7,314 nt of DNA from the NCBI GenBank assembly GCA_051960215.1, contig JBQCEN010000267.1, positions 1 to 7,314 of the forward strand, given 5' to 3'. Below are positions 5,561 to 7,314 of the stretch, piece by piece. Under the pieces are notes generated by a model. That model was not told the DNA's origin. It saw only the letters and a list, made by a program, of their open reading frames with translations, and ran no database searches. The first letter of the stretch is position 1. The number at the start of each line of letters is the position of its first letter. Source of the stretch: Pararhizobium_B sp051960215. GTDB lineage: Bacteria; Pseudomonadota; Alphaproteobacteria; Rhizobiales; Rhizobiaceae. The position numbers were made by a program, and so were the translations under genes.

Positions 5561-7188
5561 GCGGCACCGCCTTCGATGCCGATTTCAAGCCGCAGTCGAC
5601 GCGCGTTTCCAATCTCGCCCATTTCCTGACCCGCTCGGCGCGCCGGCTGCCGAACCGCACCGCGCTCGCATACGGCGGGAGGACATGGACCTGGAGCGCG
5701 TTCGATGCGCGCGTCAGCGCCATGGCGGCGGCGCTTCGGGAGCGCTTCGACGTCCGCAAGGGCGACCGGATCCTGGTCCAGTCGTACAACTGCAACCAGA
5801 TGTTCGAATCGATGTTCGCCTGCTTTCGGCTCGGCGCCGTCTGGGTGCCGACGAACTTTCGCCAGACGCCGGCCGAGGTGGCGTTCCTGGCCGAAGCAAG
5901 CCGGGCGAAGGGCATGATCTGCCACGCGGCGTTCCCCGAGCATGCCGCAGCCTGCGCGGCCTCTGAAAGCCCGCCGGCCTTCACGATCGCCATCGGAGAG
6001 GCCGGTTTCGGCGACAGCTACGACGCCGTCGTCACGGCCTTCCTCGACCGTCCGATGCCGAATGCCGCGGTCGACCGCGACGATCCCTGCTGGTTCTTCT
6101 TCACGTCCGGCACGACAGGACGGCCCAAGGCCGCCGTCCTGACCCATGGACAGATGTCCTACGTCGTGACCAACCATCTCTGCGACCTGATGCCCGGTAC
6201 GACGCCGGACGATGCCTCGATCGTCGTTGCGCCGCTTTCGCACGGCGCCGGCATTCACCAGCTCAGCCAGGTCGCCGCCGGAGCGACGACCGTCCTGCCG
6301 GGCTCGGAGCGCTTCGATGTCGCGGAGGTCTGGTCGCTGGTCGAGCGATGGCGCGTGTCCAACATGTTCACCGTGCCGACGATCGTCAAACGCCTGATCG
6401 AGCACCCGTCCGTCGACACGGTCGACCGCTCGTCGCTTCGCTACGTCGTCTATGCGGGGGCGCCGATGTATCGCGAGGACCAGAAGCGGGCGCTCGCCAG
6501 GCTCGGACCGGTGATCGTCCAGTATTTCGGCCTCGGCGAAGTGACCGGCAACGTAACCGTTCTGCCGCCCTACGAGCACGATGCGGAAGATAAGCCGACG
6601 ACGCGGATCGGGACCTGCGGCTTCGAGCGCACCGGGATGGAAGTCTCGATCCAGGACGAGAGCGGAACCATCCTGCCGGCCCATGTCACCGGCGAGATCT
6701 GCGTCACCGGTCCTGGCGTCTTCGCCGGCTACTACCGGAACCCCGAAGCCAATGCCAAAGCCTTCCGCGACGGCTGGTTCCGCACCGGCGACCTCGGCCA
6801 CCTCGATGACGAGGGCTACCTCTACATCACCGGCCGGGCCTCCGACATGTACATATCCGGCGGCTCCAACATCTACCCCCGCGAGATCGAGGAGAAGATC
6901 CTCGCCCATCCGGCGATCAGCGAAGTGGCCGTGCTCGGCGTGCCGGATTCCTCCTGGGGCGAGGTCGGCATCGCCGTCTGCGTGACGGCCGACGGCGCAA
7001 GCGTCGCCGAAGCGGAGGTCGCGGCGTTCCTCGAGGGCAAGATCGCTCGCTACAAGATGCCGAAGCGCTTCGTCTACTTCGAGGAGATGCCGAAATCAGC
7101 CTACGGCAAGCTTACGAAGAAGCTCGTGCGCGCGGCCCTCGAAGAGCGCGGGCTGCTGGACGAGAGACAGACCAGCTCGACGGCGTAG
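5557..7188 (+). CDS. Acyl-CoA ligase / AMP-dependent synthetase (class I adenylate-forming)
   Basis: A 543-residue enzyme that would adenylate a carboxylic acid with ATP and then transfer it to CoA. Motifs are in order: the phosphate loop TSGTTGRPK (183-191); PLSHGAG (226-232); the A5 region YFGLGEVTG (323-331), where the usual YGxTE has Gly for Thr; GEICVTGPGVFAGYY (379-393); the Asp412 motif WFRTGDLG (407-414) for ribose binding; the hinge GRASDMYISGGSNIYP (426-441 region); and the catalytic Lys518 in SAYGKLTKK. All key residues are present. The open frame extends far upstream, but that part is the thiolase gene read in another frame. The GTG at 5557 overlaps the thiolase TGA and has GGAG about 9 nt upstream. 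Substrate class (medium or long fatty acid, aromatic or side-chain acid) cannot be read from the sequence. Confidence 0.93.
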   Translation: MSGTAFDADFKPQSTRVSNLAHFLTRSARRLPNRTALAYGGRTWTWSAFDARVSAMAAALRERFDVRKGDRILVQSYNCNQMFESMFACFRLGAVWVPTNFRQTPAEVAFLAEASRAKGMICHAAFPEHAAACAASESPPAFTIAIGEAGFGDSYDAVVTAFLDRPMPNAAVDRDDPCWFFFTSGTTGRPKAAVLTHGQMSYVVTNHLCDLMPGTTPDDASIVVAPLSHGAGIHQLSQVAAGATTVLPGSERFDVAEVWSLVERWRVSNMFTVPTIVKRLIEHPSVDTVDRSSLRYVVYAGAPMYREDQKRALARLGPVIVQYFGLGEVTGNVTVLPPYEHDAEDKPTTRIGTCGFERTGMEVSIQDESGTILPAHVTGEICVTGPGVFAGYYRNPEANAKAFRDGWFRTGDLGHLDDEGYLYITGRASDMYISGGSNIYPREIEEKILAHPAISEVAVLGVPDSSWGEVGIAVCVTADGASVAEAEVAAFLEGKIARYKMPKRFVYFEEMPKSAYGKLTKKLVRAALEERGLLDERQTSSTA

Positions 7189-7222
7189 CTGCCAGCAGCA
7201 GATTTCCGACCAAGCCAGGAAG

Positions 7223-7242
7223 GACGCGGACGGTCCCGCGTC
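7223..7242. terminator. Hairpin between convergent genes, possible bidirectional terminator
   Basis: A perfect 7-bp stem, GACGCGG with CCGCGTC, and a 6-nt loop, centred in the 65-nt gap between the acyl-CoA ligase stop and the end of the opposing gene. Neither side has a real T run (ATTT at 7251-7254 on plus), so termination strength is doubtful. Confidence 0.4.
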
Positions 7243-7253
7243 GGAGCGACATT

Positions 7254-7314
7254 TCAGGCCTGCGCGGAGAGCGGCTCGGCGATCGCCTCCAGCGCCTTTC
7301 CTTCGGCATCGATT
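7254..7314 (-). CDS. C-terminal end of an unidentified protein
   Basis: On the minus strand the frame entering from the right edge reads IDAEGKALEAIAEPLSAQA and stops with TGA at 7254-7256. Codon choice is typical of this genome and the end falls in a natural convergent position, so it is probably the tail of a real gene. Nineteen residues are too few to name it; a transporter tail is one possibility, but this is a guess. Confidence 0.5.
   Translation of the reverse strand, partial: IDAEGKALEAIAEPLSAQA

Noticed and set aside
5530..6909. 459-aa minus-strand reading frame opposite the acyl-CoA ligase
   Set aside because: It is a GC-driven shadow of a gene with complete family motifs, is rich in Arg, Asp, Gly and Ala, and has no recognisable domain.
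1..7314. CRISPR array, riboswitch or multi-gene defence system
   Set aside because: No spaced direct repeats, no recognisable aptamer pattern and no defence-type proteins were found.

Overview
The window looks like chromosomal DNA of a GC-rich alphaproteobacterium, most likely of the Hyphomicrobiales (rhizobial) group. The reasons are the order nuoA-B-C-D, the style of the NuoA to NuoD proteins, tRNA genes with encoded CCA, and promoters of the TTGnnn-17-TAA type. The genus cannot be fixed by eye.

Left part (1-2777, minus strand): the start of a respiratory complex I operon, read right to left as nuoA, nuoB, nuoC and the first 246 codons of nuoD, which runs off the left edge. nuoA and nuoB overlap, and nuoB and nuoC lie 12 nt apart. 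Between nuoC and nuoD sits a foreign-looking unit of about 474 bp (757-1230). It is a four-helix-bundle (23S rRNA intervening-sequence protein, 'S23') gene, frameshifted near its 3' end, bounded by 19-bp imperfect inverted repeats built on GAGTAG. The repeat at its upstream end contains the nuoC stop codon, stops in all three frames, an AGGA and the GTG start of the inserted gene. This is the most unusual structure in the window.

Middle part (2778-4390): a candidate nuoA promoter, then a minus-strand lipoprotein with a lytic-transglycosylase-like (SLT) domain, then two tRNA genes placed back to back, tRNA-Asp(GTC) on minus and tRNA-Val(TAC) on plus. Each tRNA has a good candidate promoter in the 200-nt divergent spacer. 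Each tRNA also has a short exact inverted copy of part of itself next to it. About 300 nt after tRNA-Val hold no gene that I can support.

Right part (4391-7188, plus strand): a tight two-gene unit encoding an SCP-x/SCP2-type thiolase and a class I adenylate-forming acyl-CoA ligase, overlapping by GTGA. The ligase would make an acyl-CoA and the thiolase-like enzyme could act on acyl-CoA chains, so an accessory fatty-acid or carboxylic-acid catabolic module is the natural reading. The substrate is unknown. At the right edge a minus-strand gene ends convergently; only its last 19 residues are visible.

Most of the window is ordinary core sequence. I do not see a new defence or multi-gene system. 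The four-helix-bundle insertion in the nuo operon is the best lead.
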